64,000 nt of DNA from Tubiluchus corallicola. Its lineage: Eukaryota; Priapulida; Priapulimorpha; Priapulimorphida; Tubiluchidae. The position numbers and the translations under genes are program-made. The DNA is taken from assembly GCA_030141605.1 (NCBI GenBank), contig JAQGDQ010000071.1:534605-598604 (forward strand), written 5' to 3'. Every line of letters starts with the position of its first letter. Position 1 is the stretch's first letter. The notes beneath the pieces were generated by a model that ran no database searches, was not told the DNA's origin, and saw nothing but the letters and a program-made list of their open reading frames with translations. Shown in pieces: positions 24,601-38,520 of the stretch.

Positions 24601-25075
24601 AAAGCACAGAGTGCTGATTACTGTACGACTGGAATTCAGGTTCACATTTACATTTCGTTGTAATAACTATCACATCTGCAACATTTATATTCACTGGCGA
24701 ACTCTACACGATCACCTCTATTCATCATGTTGGTAAACTCTTTACCAATAAGTGGTTTCAGTCAATCGCTCATTAAAACAATTCACATTCAGAATACACA
24801 CCGTCTCCATTGATTGAGCCACACGAATGCTTTTTCTAGTCACAAATTTGTAACCAAATTTGCCTTGCGAAGAACTGTGGAATGAAAGATGATTCGTTTT
24901 GGAAATTTTGTCCATAAATGAAATACACGGAAACGGAAGTATGACCGTGTATTTTCACCGTCATTGTTATTCTACGGCGATGGCACACTAGGTGACAGCG
25001 TCCGACACCGGACATCAAGTTTTGGATTAAACGGAAGTGCCAATCGTCCCCCATTATAGATGACTTGATGGATAA
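24601..25075. other. Non-coding DNA, nothing recognised
   Basis: Spacer with no clear signal on either strand. Confidence 0.4.
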
Positions 25076-25345
25076 GGCAACCCAGTAAATGACTGACTGA
25101 CAAACTGACTGACTTCTTTAGCTAGGAACTACATGTGTTGCTGAGGGCTGTTCATTCTTTATTTGGTCGACTGCGTAGTTAACAACTGAATGACGGACTG
25201 GTTGACTGGCTGAGTGAGTGAGTGAGTGACTGACTGACTGACTGACTGACTGACTAACTGATTAACTGGCTAGCTAGCTGCTGACTGATTGACTAGCTGA
25301 CTGACTGACTGACCGACTAACCGACCGACCGACCGACCGACAGAC
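25076..25345. repeat. GACT/GAGT/CGAC tetranucleotide array
   Basis: Two blocks of GACT-type units separated by about 80 bp of unique DNA, ending in CCGA units. Confidence 0.85.
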
Positions 25346-25799
25346 TGACGCGTGAAAAGAAACAAGAATTTATTCTAGCTTATAGAATGTTTATCATCAA
25401 GAATGTTCGATTTCTTCATTGACAGATATCTTCTTATTTTGCTTAGGAATTTTCTGACTCTGCCAGTCTTTTTATTATCTAAAACGAATTACATTACTTT
25501 TTGCGCGATCCAATTTGCACTGAACTACTTTGCTAAAATATTTACGATATAGAAATATTTTAATCGCAATATAAACTGGAGAGGGAGAATATTTAAACGG
25601 TAGAGGACAATATCTTGACTGAGACAAACGTAAACGGCACGCGTCAAAACTTGTTACAAATTTGCAAGCATTAGATGACAAAATTGACAAACTGAAATTT
25701 ATCTGTTATATAACCAGTAGCTACAAGGGTGTCCTTGAAAATGGAAAAACAACAAGTTATACATGGAAGAATTCAATGCTTCAATGTAATTGGTTTGTG

Positions 25800-26085
<286 letters not shown>

Positions 26086-26271
26086 TTACTATAATTTCAT
26101 GCGTTGCAGGTAGAAATTACATTAAAAACATTTTGAACGATCGCTTTTTATTTGTTTCTTCAAAATCTCGACTTTCATACTAAGTCTTCACAGGTGACAA
26201 ACAAATTAGCTCAATGCAAGAGACGTTGTTTTTCTTATATTAGTTTCTAGCAAATGTCTTAGCACAGAAAG

Positions 26272-26671
26272 TTCTTCGCTGGTACATGCATTTCGCCATT
26301 TGCTAGTTAGATGGACGGAAGCCAATAGCGTCTGCATCTGTGAACACGTTGCAGAAAAAATACAGGCGCCGTATCTCCCGTTTTTAAATTTATAATTTCC
26401 CGAGTTTTTTGTGTATTACACCGAATGTTGCACTGTACTTCAAGTTTCGCTTTTGCAAACATGTGCAACACGCTCATGGAATGTTTGTGCTGTTGAAAAT
26501 TATGTTCAATCATGAAATCATCACTAGCTGGGCTTGCCAGTCGTTAATTAACTTTTTAACCTATTATTTAATTGCCAGAAATACTTTTGCGTAATTATAG
26601 GTGCTAAAGCATATATTTACTGCACTTCAAAAAGTGAGGTAGACTGCGAAAAATAATCCTGTTTTCCTTGA
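26272..26671 (-). mobile_element. MITE family A, copy 5 (partial, inverted)
   Basis: On the minus strand it begins TCAAGGAAAACAGGATTATT and follows the family order: TTAATTAACGACTGGC, GAAGTACAGTGCAAC, GCGCCTGTATTTTTTCTGCA, and finally CAAATGGCGAAATGCATGTA. The left TTAA has mutated to TCAA and the right end is missing. Confidence 0.75.
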
Positions 26672-27168
26672 CAGAGCGCATTTATTAATTGATTGCAACT
26701 TGCAAGCTTTACTTAGCCCTGTCCTGAAAGCTTCAAATAAACATTTCTTCTCTCATTCAAGCTGATTTCTGTCAATAGCACTACGAATTACATCCTACTG
26801 GATTCAATTTAGCAAAGTTTAATGCCATCTGTTTCTACTTCGCACTGTAATTATGCTGTAAACAGGATTTACTATTGGATTTTACAGTGGACTGTAATGC
26901 CTCCTCTAACCATTCCAAACCGAGCATGTTGATTCACGTGCACATGTACCCCTCCTTCACAAATCCTACTATACATAAAAATTCGTTGGATTTGTGTTTT
27001 CGTTTGGTAAGATTAGAAAAGTTAAAGGGAAAAATTTGAAACCGTTTTTAGCAAAATTTCTTCATTGTACTGATAAAAATATTCTAGTGGCTTCTTACTA
27101 AAACATAAGACCTGGAGCAAGAGATTTATTACAAACAGGAAAAAAATAGCCACTCAAATGCCATTTAT
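26672..27168. other. Non-coding DNA, nothing recognised
   Basis: AT-rich spacer. Confidence 0.4.
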
Positions 27169-27268
27169 AGGTAGGTAGGTAGGCAGGCAGGCAGGCAGGT
27201 AGGTAGGTAGCTAGGTGGGAGATAGGCAGGCAGGCAGGCAGGTAGGTAGGCAGGTAGGTAGGTAGGCA
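27169..27268. repeat. AGGT/AGGC tetranucleotide microsatellite
   Basis: About 25 units of GGTA and GGCA in alternating blocks. Confidence 0.9.
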
Positions 27269-27326
27269 TATTCTGCGTAAAAAGACTTTTTTACATGAAG
27301 TTTTTGCTTCACCTTTTGTTGATCAT

Positions 27327-27480
27327 TTATTGCTGCTTCACCGACCACTTTATTTCTGCTTCCTCGGGCATTTTACTACTCCCTCATGGGCCACTTTTTT
27401 ACTGCTTCATGGACCATTTTATTGCTGCCTCATGGACCACTTTATTGCTGCATCAAGGACCACTTTGTTTCTGCGTCATA
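27327..27480. repeat. Degenerate minisatellite, about 22-26 bp period
   Basis: Six imperfect units resembling TGCTGCTTCATGGACCACTT. The 78-codon frame covering them (27295-27531) has a repetitive translation and is not annotated as a gene. Confidence 0.6.
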
Positions 27481-27531
27481 GTGTCTTTGCCTAACCACGT
27501 GTCGGCTGAAATTCGTTTGTTCTTGTCCTGA

Positions 27532-30339
27532 CTGACCGCTCAATGTTTACTTTACTCCCACAGTAACTTTTAGTACCCAAATCAAATGTCAAATTCACGA
27601 ACTGGAACAATTATCTCGATGGGCTTCTTAAAAAAACAATTTCTATAACAGCTAGGACAGGGATCAATTGAGAAGTTAATGTGTGCTTAGCGACCGAAAT
27701 TAAATAACGCCGAGCCAGGGCAGGAAATGGAGGAGCGACCGCCAAAACTTTTTCTTTTACGTTTTATCTGCCATGCTACTCGTTGAGTGACAATATATAT
27801 CTAGCCGAAGTTCCGAATTTGTGTAAGACACTACCATCTGAAAGTCCAGCGAGGATTGTCCGCACTAAAGAGATGTCCCCAACAATCGACATAATAGGTG
27901 AGTTCTGCAGTTGATCGCTGGATTCATTCATGCTGGATATCACCTAGCAGTAACTGAACTTCATAAAAAGAGGGTTAATTAATACTAACGGAAGTAAACT
28001 GAAAAATCATACAAAAGCGGCCATATCAATTACCCCATTACTGAAACACATTTCAGCAAAGCGCTACTTTATTGGCATTGTGATCGGTTTCAGTGAAAGT
28101 GTTTCGGCATCAAACACAGTGCAATGCGTTGACCTTGTTTACTCGGACAAATGTAATCAGTAAATGGAGTGTAAATTATTCTGCAGTATGTGGCGTTATA
28201 TAGTCAACCGCCATAAAGTTAATGCACTGCATATAAAGAAGCCAAGCAAACTGTATTGGAATGATACTGATACATAGTAAAAGCATGTTGTTCTAATCGT
28301 ATGCAAACAGGGCATTACGATTTTCGTGACACCGTTTACTTCGAAACGAAACGCGACTACGAAACGATTTCCGAACGTCTTTTCGTTCCCATCTCTTCAG
28401 TGAATCTAAGGAAACATTCTAAGAGATAAAACGATATAAAATTAATGGCTGCTTATGCAGAATACATTGCCTTACCCATTTTTTCTAGATAATGAATGAC
28501 AACTGGTGCTTGACACTTCAGCAATTCAACAATTCATTAATTTTATGTCGGTTGTTCCTTTCAATTTATTCCTGGATTCACTGAAAAAAGGGAACGAAAA
28601 CGGGATCTTCTGAAATGCAATAAGCTGTACAAAGAAAGTTATGATGCTCTGGTTGTATTGGATGAAAATATTGTTCAAATCGGGCAAACAAAGAAACAAT
28701 TTATGTGTTACCTACAGTTTGTTGTAGATAACTCTTGTACTATTGTATTTTACATAGCACGAGGCCTCGTGACATGCGTAGCAGATATCTAACTACTTTG
28801 TCCATCCCCGTAGATCAGTGTTTTTTGCCCCATACATCTTTTTCACCATATGTTCTGTTATCATTCCTACTAGGTCTTTCCAAAATGGTCTAATTTCTTA
28901 GCGTATTACCCCCTGGAAACATTTTAATAATATGTCAGGATGTTGCACCTTTTACACCTTTTTAAGCTTACCTGATTCTGCACGTTGCAGATTTACTTGA
29001 TTGGTTTTTATAACAGATTTTTACAAATACAGCAGTAATAGAAAAACTGAAATGAAGTCGTGTAAATTAACGCTTGAAATTCAACAGTACGCTGTCCTGT
29101 AGCACAATTTGTAAAATTCTAGTTTGCTGATCAATATTCAAAACTCCCACCTGTTGAGAACCACTCCTGCAGATACAGAGTTGTGGATCATGCACATGCG
29201 CATGCGCCTGCAATAAGTCAATGGTACCCTCCTGAATTGTTCAAATAAACCAGAAGTCGGTGGATATAGAGGCCAAAGAGAAGGGCATAACAGCCTCGTT
29301 GGCTATTCCGAATTATAAGTCTTCACGCGTGGTGCTTTCAACTTGCAAACTTCTCCGTTTGGTCCGTTAAATACCCCCCCCCTTTATATCTTAATACATT
29401 TCTTGTAATAGCGAGGTTATTAGCCCGTAGTAGGCCCAGTTGGGAACTGCAAGACTAATCAACTCTTTGGATAAGAAATTGCCAGTATTTACCCTTCAAT
29501 AGTAACTCCTACCATCTACCATTAATCAATTTCTCATTGATTAAAATGTTTCCCACATAAGAAAGTAAGCGCCATGAGACTAATCAAAATGACCTGAACT
29601 GAAAGTACACTTTCACGTTCACCCGGCACTAGACTATCTAGATACCAGACCACCATTGACCACTGAACAGCCTCCAGGTTCATCAACGTCTACTAAAAGT
29701 TGGATATTAATGATGAAGCCAAATAGCCTTGCATTTCGATGTAAAAAAGTCAAATGTAAATTTTGCTGCACGTTGTGATATTTCAGGAAAGTTCGCTTAA
29801 GCTTTAATTAAGGTAATGTTTAAGTAAATCTGAGCATTTCTTCAAACTGCAATTAAGATTGCGCCAACATGACATTCAGTTAACCGCCTTAACTGGTAAA
29901 ATCCTAACTAAAGCAAGAGATTACTATAATTAAGATTTCCAATTGGAAAATGGTTTATAAAAGGAAATAAGACTTAATTTACCGTCAGACAAATTCTATG
30001 CAGGAAAATCTTCAGTGACTTACTAGACTAGAAGAAAATGTGCTTCTGTAAAGTTCTATGGGAGACATTTATGACATCTATTTCAGGGTTGTTAGATCTA
30101 AAAATCCATTTCTATTAGCTTCCTTTAAAAATGCCAGTCTTTTTGGGTCTAGTGGAACTTTTTCAGATTCCGCAAAATCGAATTGATAAAAATAATGTTT
30201 TTATAATAATTATTAAGGCAAATCAGTTAATGTTTGTGTGGCGGTTATTGCGTGAAGTGAAAGTAACAGAAATGGATCCTCCCAGTCATAGTCCTAACTA
30301 CTCTGGAATGGATGTTATAATCGTTTCTCGATGTTAATT
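27532..30339. other. Gene-free DNA
   Basis: About 2.8 kb with no gene that I can support. Around 28330-28400 there is a CGAAACGAAACG-rich stretch near CATCTCTTCAGTG, which may be an old transposon end. Confidence 0.4.
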
Positions 30340-30470
30340 TTCTGTGAATTTCATTTAGCTTATATGTTTGTGCAAAAAACTTAATGGCCATTTTGTTTTT
30401 TCTTTGCAACCGAAAGGCCTGTGGTTCGAATCCAGACTGCATCCGACTTTTTCACATTTGCTGTCGGATA
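30340..30470 (+). mobile_element. Possible tRNA-derived SINE remnant
   Basis: TTTGCAACCGAAAGGCCTGT followed by GGTTCGAATCC (30422-30432) looks like a tRNA anticodon arm plus a perfect RNA polymerase III B box. The expected A box upstream is poor, so this is a fossil rather than a working tRNA. Confidence 0.4.
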
Positions 30471-30756
30471 GATTGGTTTGAAAAATTCAATAATTATTTG
30501 TTTATTCATCAATAATCTGTTAGCATTAAGCGACCTCGGAATTCTGCTCCTATCGAACCTAAGTAGATATGGACGTAAAGATAAACGTGTGGGCGGAACA
30601 TAATTTCGACAGGCAGACAGACAAGCGGGCAGGCAAACAGATAAATAAATAGATAGCCTAACAGACGAAGTAGTTAAAACGAATTAGTTACATGTAATTA
30701 AGTAATTAGTAACGAGGTCTATATGATCATTGCAACCTGCATCTTTATGATTTATA

Positions 30757-31164
30757 TTTAGTAATCGAATGTGGAAACTTTTCCAAGTCTATAATTCTGA
30801 ATGCTGCAAGAAGAAATTATTGAAGTCTCGTAATCTAATCTATCTCTACACTTTAACAAGTTTAAAAATTACGACGAAAGAGTTAAGATCGGTTTAGTAA
30901 TCGAATGTGGAAATTTTTCCAAGTCTATAATTCTGAATGCTGTAAGAAGAAATTATTGAAGTCTCGTAACCTAATCTATCTCTACACTTTAACAAGTTTA
31001 AAAATTACGACGAAAGAGTTAAGATCGGTTTAGTAATCGAATGTGGAAACTTTTCCAAGTCTATAATTCTGAATGCTGTAAGAAGAAATTATTGAAGTCT
31101 CGTAACCTAATCTATCTCTACACTTTAACAAGTTTAAAAATTACTACGAAAGAGTTAAGATCGG
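30757..31164. repeat. 136-bp tandem repeat, three copies
   Basis: Three head-to-tail copies with an exact 136-bp period. Each starts TTTAGTAATCGAATGTGG and ends GAGTTAAGATCGG. Copies differ at only a few positions, so the triplication is recent. Confidence 0.95.
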
Positions 31165-32700
31165 TACCAATGCGCAAGCTAATAATTCGTAAGCAAACTG
31201 TTAATGCGTCGACTTCATGAATTCTTAACTTATTTCATGTTTTCCCTATAATCATCGTCATTTACGTCCAGCTTATATACAAATTTAATGTACATTTATT
31301 CTCTTGGGAAATTTGGGTTACTTGCACCTATAATACCCGATAACATTTGGGTTCTTCACAGCTATCATTACAGAGTCTTCGTAAATACTGTATGAAAAAT
31401 TAACGAAGATTACGCTGTCTCTATTTCGTGTAATTATTTCGTTAAACACCTCTAAGGCTATAACGCCGCATAAGAATATTAAGTGACATCTTCAGTCATT
31501 TCTAAATTACCAAAACTTTAGCAGTAAATTAGAATAGAGTCGGAATTTGTTTAAAATTAACATAAATTGCATTTACTTGAATTTAATTACGTTATATTTC
31601 ATTCCGTTCGTTACGTTACGTTCCGTGTTGTCATATCACGTACACACGCTACATTATGTAGCATTACCGGTACAGCAAAGCATTTTTTTAGAATTTTGAC
31701 GGCAAACTTGCCTACTGCTGACTGTGCACGTTTGTGTGTAACTGCACAGATCTAAATCTCATCAGAGCTTTGAGCTAACTGCATGTGCAAGAACAACATG
31801 ATGCAGCAACATAACATTAAATTCTGTTCTATTCGTCACTTTCGTTGTGTACAATATGATACAATCTCTATTAATAATAACTGTGCGATAATTACTTTTT
31901 CGCGTGATAAATGAATTTTTTGTTGGACGTGCTGAATCTCTCGTCTAAGAATTCCTCTTTATTTTGTTTCGTTGTTTCCATGGTGTGTCCACACTATTCA
32001 GGGTACAGGGCGTAATCTCTTCTGCGAGATATGATCGTCTCCAAAGCGCATCCGTCTTCTAAGCGTTCTGATGGATAACATTTTTTACTTTCTTTTACTC
32101 TTTCTCGTGTAGTTTTGTTTCCATTCCTCTTCTTTTTGTTGAGTCCATAGCCACAATGTACATTTGTTCAAATAACCCATTAGCACTTTTGCATCATTTG
32201 ACTAAATAATTTCTTGTAGTGGCATAGTTCACTTTGTCGTAACATATTCAAGCATATTCTCAGTAGTATCATCTTCATTTTTATACACTGGACTCTCGTC
32301 TTCTTTGAACTGACTGTTCTAATACTTCTTGAGTAGCAACATATTTAATTTAATTTTTATCAACACCCCTTCTAGTGCTATTCCTAGACAGCTTATGATA
32401 GCTGATTACGTAATTAACAGCAGAGCTGTGGCAATACGATATTAATAACAGTAACTCCATACAATTTTTTATTTTGCCAAGTTTATAAGGTACAAATTTT
32501 AAATACCTTGACTTTGTTTTAACCCCTCCTGTCCTAACCAGATCTTTCACCTATAGTGTCGTATTAGTCATCGCCTCTATATTGTGTAATAGGCTTGTAA
32601 ATAGCGCCAATAAAAGCAATATTCCGAAGAACATCAGTCCCTAATTATTGTATTGCGTTACTAATATTACATACGTTATTGTCAACTGCTGTGCAGTTAA
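31165..32700. other. Gene-free DNA
   Basis: No gene, RNA or array recognised. Confidence 0.4.
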
Positions 32701-32904
32701 TTATGCAGTAAACCATAGTGGCATGGTTATATACAGTCTATAGATACAATATAAGTGCACAGTATATGTTTTTACAACGACCTCTATGGCGATAACCACA
32801 AAAGCGGTAACAGTATCAACAAGAATACTGAAGGTGACAAATATAGCGACAACGGAAACTACAAGGACAAGAGCAACAAAACCAATAACATAAACCGTTG
32901 CACA

Positions 32905-33084
32905 ACAACAACAACAACAACGACGACAACAACAACAACAACAGCAAAAGCAATAGCGGCAACAGCAACGGCAACAACAGCAGCAGCAGTAGCAACAACG
33001 ATGACGACGACAACAACAACAACATGGTTGCACTAGGAGCACCAAAGACAATGATTGTGATGACAGCAATAGCAACAACAGCTA

Positions 33085-33116
<32 letters not shown>

Positions 33117-33135
33117 ACAACAAAACGGCTGCAGC
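32905..33135. repeat. ACA/GCA/ACG triplet array
   Basis: Interrupted CAA, CAG and ACG triplets in two blocks (32905-33030 and 33062-33130). Poly-Thr, poly-Asn/Ser, Leu-rich and Cys-rich translations on both strands are products of the repeat. Confidence 0.85.
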
Positions 33136-33879
33136 AGGAGTAGAAGAAAAAAGAAAAAGAAAAATTAATACCGCCATGGATTGTTGACGCTTTAAAAATA
33201 GGCAGCTTTACCATCACCAACATGAAGACAGCGAGGATGTTTATAATAGATCCTGGTGTTTATTTGACTCCACCTAATTTGTCTGAAGTTAATGGCTCTA
33301 ATGCAATTGACACCAAGCGTAAATGAGGGGAGTGCACTGAAAGTGTGTGTGCTCGTTTAGAAATGGCTTGCATTGTGGTTTGAATGAAAAACAAAAGCAA
33401 GAAATGAAGCAAATAAAACGCTTTTTGCAAACAAGGAAAATGCGTTACAAGGTTTTCTGAGAAACATGTATTGTGTTTTAAAACATAGTACATAGATAAA
33501 TAGTTAAACCACAGCCCAAGTTTGGAACACTTGCTTAAACATGCATAATGCGCGTTTGGCAAACTTTGTGAACAAATGCAGCTTGTAACTCTAGTGACGC
33601 ATCTGCTAAAATTATTACTGAACTAGAAAAAGAGCGAGACCACTTTTAATGATTGCCTAATGCAGTCATCTCATTAGGTGCCAAAGGTTTCGTTTAGTAC
33701 TGACCGTCTCTCGGCTTGTGTGATAGCTTGTGTTATACTACAACGAACTCTTCTTCAAATAAACAAAACCTAACTAAGCCCTGGAGTCACCCAATGGTGT
33801 CCAGTTTTAGTGGAAGTATTGGATAACGGCGCCAAAGCCATTTGCTGGAATCTTTGAACTTGTAGTAAACTTAGCCGTA
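33136..33879. other. Non-coding DNA, nothing recognised
   Basis: Spacer. A 100-codon minus-strand frame at 33260-33562 has no recognisable family. Confidence 0.35.
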
Positions 33880-34083
33880 ACAAATGATACTGAAGCTTGG
33901 CACATATATACTTCGGACTACGTAAAAAATGTTGCATGTTGCCAAAAAACTGTTGTAATTGACGGTACAGATAGCCCTGAGTACAGATAGTACAAATGAT
34001 ACTGAAGCTTGGCACATTTGTACATCGGACTACGTAAAAAATGTAGCATGTTGCCAAAAAACTGTTGTAATTGACGGTACAGA
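33880..34083. repeat. 112-bp tandem duplication
   Basis: Two copies start ACAAATGATACTGAAGCTTG at 33880 and 33992. They share GGACTACGTAAAAAATGT and CTGTTGTAATTGACGGTACA. Confidence 0.9.
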
Positions 34084-35310
34084 TTGTTCAATACAAAAAC
34101 AGAATTATAACTTTCACTGATTAGTTAAAATGATCAGAGGTTTCATGTGACCAGCCATATCGAAAATATAGTTCCCAACAAAATAAAATTTACTGTGTTG
34201 ATGTAAATAGTCCACAAAGTTGCTCTTCGTGAATTCAAAATACTTTGATAGTAAACCGACGCCTCTGAAGCTCCTTCCCAGGGGATTTCCTTTTATAATG
34301 AGGTTCTGTTTCCATATTAAGACCGCCTCTACCTGCCATTACGGGAAGGACAGTGCGATGAAATATGTTAGGTGGCGCAAAAAACGTGCCGATACTTTGA
34401 TCACGGAATCGCTTGAAAGTTACCACACAGATGGTACAGACGTTTGTGTGATAATATCAGAAATTTTTGGTCATTCATATAATTATAATTTTTCCAAAGA
34501 TACAAAAGTCTGAAAACAGGAAGTCAAAAAAGTAAATACCGGAAAAAATTGTGTTACTGTTGTTAAACTTACCGACAATGCTCTACGTGTCCACCATTTA
34601 GCTGCAAACTAAACGAAGGCGTTCCTTCCGACAGCTGACACAATTTCTACCTTCTTTAATTAAGGGGTACTTGATCCCACCTGCTCAACAATTTTTGCTC
34701 TTAGTTTCTCTGAATCAAACGGCTCTGTATGACCGTCGCATACGCTGGAAATTCAAGATACTTTAGTTTAGTTCAGGATTAAGTTTAATTTTTTTATTTG
34801 ACAGCAAATCCTTATCAATATTTTACTATAGCCCAGGATGTAAAATGAGCTAACATTGTTCTGGCATTTAAATATTTGACGTACAAAAGATTTTCGGCCA
34901 TGGCTTAAAACTATACACTTGCAACTCTCACAACCAAAAGTCAATGCATTGTAGTACCAAGCTGTTAAACTTCATCTTTGTAGAGAACCTGCTTCTACTG
35001 TACTGTAGTTTAAATTTTGGTATTTTTCTGCGCCAGCAGATGAAAAAGACATTTGAAATTGTTCACTTGGCTGAAATTAAGGTTTTGGAAATTGAAGAGC
35101 TACTGTTGAAGAGAAGGATCAAGCCAAAGAACTGGATAAGGATGTTGCTGAATATGACAATTAAAAGAATCAAATTTATCTATTGCTGCCTTCATTGATA
35201 ACAACTGGGTTACCATCTGAGAATTTGCTGTTTGCAACAAACTGTAAACATTAATTACAAAGGGAAATGACAGGTCGGCAACTAGAAGTTTTTTACACAT
35301 GGAGTTCATA
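34084..35310. other. Gene-free DNA
   Basis: No gene that I can support. Short frames at 34220-34513 and 34944-35198 lack recognisable motifs and splice context. Confidence 0.35.
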
Positions 35311-35602
<292 letters not shown>

Positions 35603-36957
35603 AAGTGTTTACTGAATATTTGCTGTGCAATTTAGTGAATAATTTATAGCATAACGAGTAGTATACCAGCAATTACAACGTCACTTAGCTTGGTTGGATC
35701 ATTAATCTCCAATCTGCAACAACTATTATATGCGAGATTATGCCAAGTAAACAGCAATCATAGGGCTATAAATGAAGACTGTGTGAACATAATGGTAAAA
35801 CCAACGCACTCATCCAGAACATTTAGCTGAATTGCTTGACCAAAAGTTCCTTTGGTTTAAATTGAAGTACTAAAATACCGATAAGAAACGGCAAAAGGAA
35901 AAAATCCATAGTAATTATTTAGGTAAGTTGACTGCTGCTGCATGTGCAAACGATAACGACAACAATAACAACAAGAGCAGCAATAACAACAACAGCAGCA
36001 ACAACAACATCAACAACCTTGAAGTCAACATTTAACACTATACGTAGATAACAATGATCATTCATCTTTACATTTGAATCTGACTTTCACTCAAATTACA
36101 GACTTGCAGTATAATTATTTTCCCATTGTGCTTCTGTGAGAATGACCTTTATTATGATTTTTAGTTCTACTACTGACAATTCTTTTAATCACTGCCATGC
36201 CTCAGGTGTCATGATTAAACGATGACTCGCTCGCTTTACCATACAATCAGGTCTGTCACAGAAACGTGATCTTTTACACAAGTGTGGTAATTTAAAATAA
36301 TCAGTGCGTTCAGATGAAAGTATTAAACTTCAGGTGTAGGGTTGATGAAAGGAGAGTGAAACAAAGCGTTATAATATTGTGAACATCGTGTAGTAAATCG
36401 TACTGAATGCAGCTGATATTCTAGCTGCCGTTGGTGTTAAAAATTTAAACAGCATAATTAAAAATGGTGGCTGAATAAGGTCATGGGGCGTTAGTGGCAA
36501 TGATGGTGTTGTTGGCGTTGATGTTTGTGTTAGTTGCGGTGCCACATGGCAGTGCATATTGATTATGAGAGTGATGATGATGACGACGACGACGACAATG
36601 ATGATAACTTTAGGATGTTTCGGAACTTGCAGTGTGACTACAACCGACGAGTATTGACAACTGACTGCTTTATCGACGTTTGGTTAAGCGACGTATCGAC
36701 TCTTCAGTTAGTTTTTTAAATTTTGCAAAATACGGTCGCGTCTCTGAATTCAAATGAGATCTGCATCAGAAGTGTCTGAGCTTCACAAAAATGATAATTT
36801 TATTTCTATGATTGTCTACAGCACACCCACACACAGAGGAGCAAAAACTTTAATGGTTCCCAGTTTATTTCACTTACACGTGCCTAGAAGTATATACAGC
36901 TCAGTTGCTCATTGTCCCAATGGTTGACTATATTTTTAGCAGGAAACTGCAAACTGC
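35603..36957. other. Non-coding DNA with short triplet runs
   Basis: AAC/AGC triplets at about 35940-36016 and a GAT/GAC run at about 36565-36607. No gene recognised. Confidence 0.45.
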
Positions 36958-38392
36958 AACAACAACAATAGCAACGGTAGTAACAACAAAAATAACAACA
37001 ACAACGATAAAACAACAATAACGACAACAGCCGCAGCCCTTGCTATGAAACTAGCGTTTTTTTATAATTTGACAATAGTGCAAGTGTCAACGGGCAGAAT
37101 CTATTTAATTTAGATGGTTGTGGCAAAAAGAGAGCCTGATTTATCACCAAGGTTACGCATCTAAGTTGAGGCACTAAATTGGCAGAGATATTTTAGACAT
37201 GTTCAAATGTGAATGCGAATTTTCTTCAATCTTTTTACTTTACTGTTTTAAACATTTCAATAATTATTCTTGTCGTTAGGACCGGCTTTACCACCAGGCA
37301 AACTAGACGGGTTGCCTAGGGCACCATTTTCTTAGAGGGGAGGGGCTCAAAATTCTGGAAGTGATTCCTTATTTTTAAGTTTAGTATAAGCAATAACATA
37401 GTGATTGACACGTTACCAAGTTCTTGTCCACAGTTTATATTGTAGGCATAGGGCAGCAGCCAAAGTAACGACTCCTTTCCTTAACAGAAAAGTTCCTTGC
37501 ATTAGCATTTATCTAATCGTGGCAGATAGACTTGTAAGAGTCGAAGCTTTCAGTAGCATAATACACGAAACAAAAAGTAAAAGAAGCTGGTGGACAGTGA
37601 ACAGCAACAAAATCTTAAAAGAGAGTATTTACAACCAGACCAGAGTTATATGGTTGTGAAGATGATGATGCTAATGGAATGGACGTATGTGAAAAAGAGG
37701 AGTCAGAAGACTCAGTCACTGTTCTCTGATGATAAGGCTGAAGGAAAATCTAGCCATGAATATGAACATGAAGGCTGCGCGGCTGAAATTGTAGAAATAT
37801 TGATTGCTCGTGAAGACCCAGGACGTACAATGATGTCAATTTCAAATGTAGTTGTAGAGTGGTAGTTAACTTCAGTTAATCAGTACACAATAATGTATAG
37901 GCCCAACACACAAGTACCATTAATACTTTAATATATACAACAAAAACACAATTTTGTAGTGGTTGTATGACGTATGTGTGGGGGATTAAAAATACTTTTG
38001 GCTAGGGCGTCAAATGACCTAGAACCCGCCCAACTTGTCATTAAAGCTGACACAAAATTAGCACTTTCAAGTGTGATGTATAGCCGAGTGGTCACGGACG
38101 GAATGAGCTGTTAGTGACCAAAATTAAGAATGGTCAGTCGAAGCTGGTCAGTTAAGGATGGGTGATCACCTGGTTCAATACTTGCTCGGGATAGTTTTGC
38201 GATATTGGTTGTTTTCCTCTTGTGGCTAAAATATCTCTGCAAATTTTTTTAGTGTGTCAACTTAGATGCGTAGCCTTGATGATGAATCAGGCTCTGATCT
38301 TGCCACAACCATCTAAATTAAATATATTCCACCTTTTGACACTTGCACTATTGTCAAATCATAAAAAACGCTAGTTTTATAGCAGGGGCTGC

Positions 38393-38423
<31 letters not shown>

Positions 38424-38520
38424 TCTGCTGCTACCGTTTTCGCTGTTGTTGCTGCTATTGTTGTCTTATTTTATCGTTGTTGTTGTTATTGTTTTTGTTG
38501 TTATATCGTTGCTGCTGTTG
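36958..38520. mobile_element. Fold-back structure with long inverted arms
   Basis: The left arm (36958-37197) and right arm (38226-38520) are reverse complements. The unique parts (37041-37197 and 38226-38386) align almost base for base, sharing AAACTAGCGTTTTTT, TTTGACAATAGTGCAAGTGT, ATTTAATTTAGATGGTTGTG and GAGATATTTTAG. The homology continues outward into AAC/AGC triplets on the left and their complement on the right (shared AACAACAACAACGATAAAA). About 1.03 kb separates the arms and contains a hAT-like element. This is the layout of fold-back transposons, but it could also be two inverted copies of one dispersed repeat. Confidence 0.8.
37278..38034. mobile_element. hAT-like non-autonomous element
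   Basis: The left end AGGACCGGCTTTACCACC leads into CGGGTTGCCTAGGGCACC. The right end on the other strand has GGGCGGGTTCTAGGTCATTT and GACGCCCTAGCC. Both look like the common hAT termini with CCTAGGGC motifs. The flanks carry TTGTCGTT and TTGTCATT, a 7/8 match to an 8-bp target duplication. Interior frames (37405-37659 and 37590-37865) do not resemble an intact transposase. Confidence 0.6.

Noticed and set aside
37405-37865. hAT transposase gene
   Set aside because: Frames between the hAT-like ends are short and show no DDE/hAT dimerisation motifs; treated as a non-autonomous interior.
38079-38185. tRNA-Ser/Leu-like signals (TAGCCGAGTGGTCACGGACG and a GGTTCAATAC B-box-like site)
   Set aside because: Spacing is about 90 bp with no foldable arms; at best a decayed SINE, not an RNA gene.
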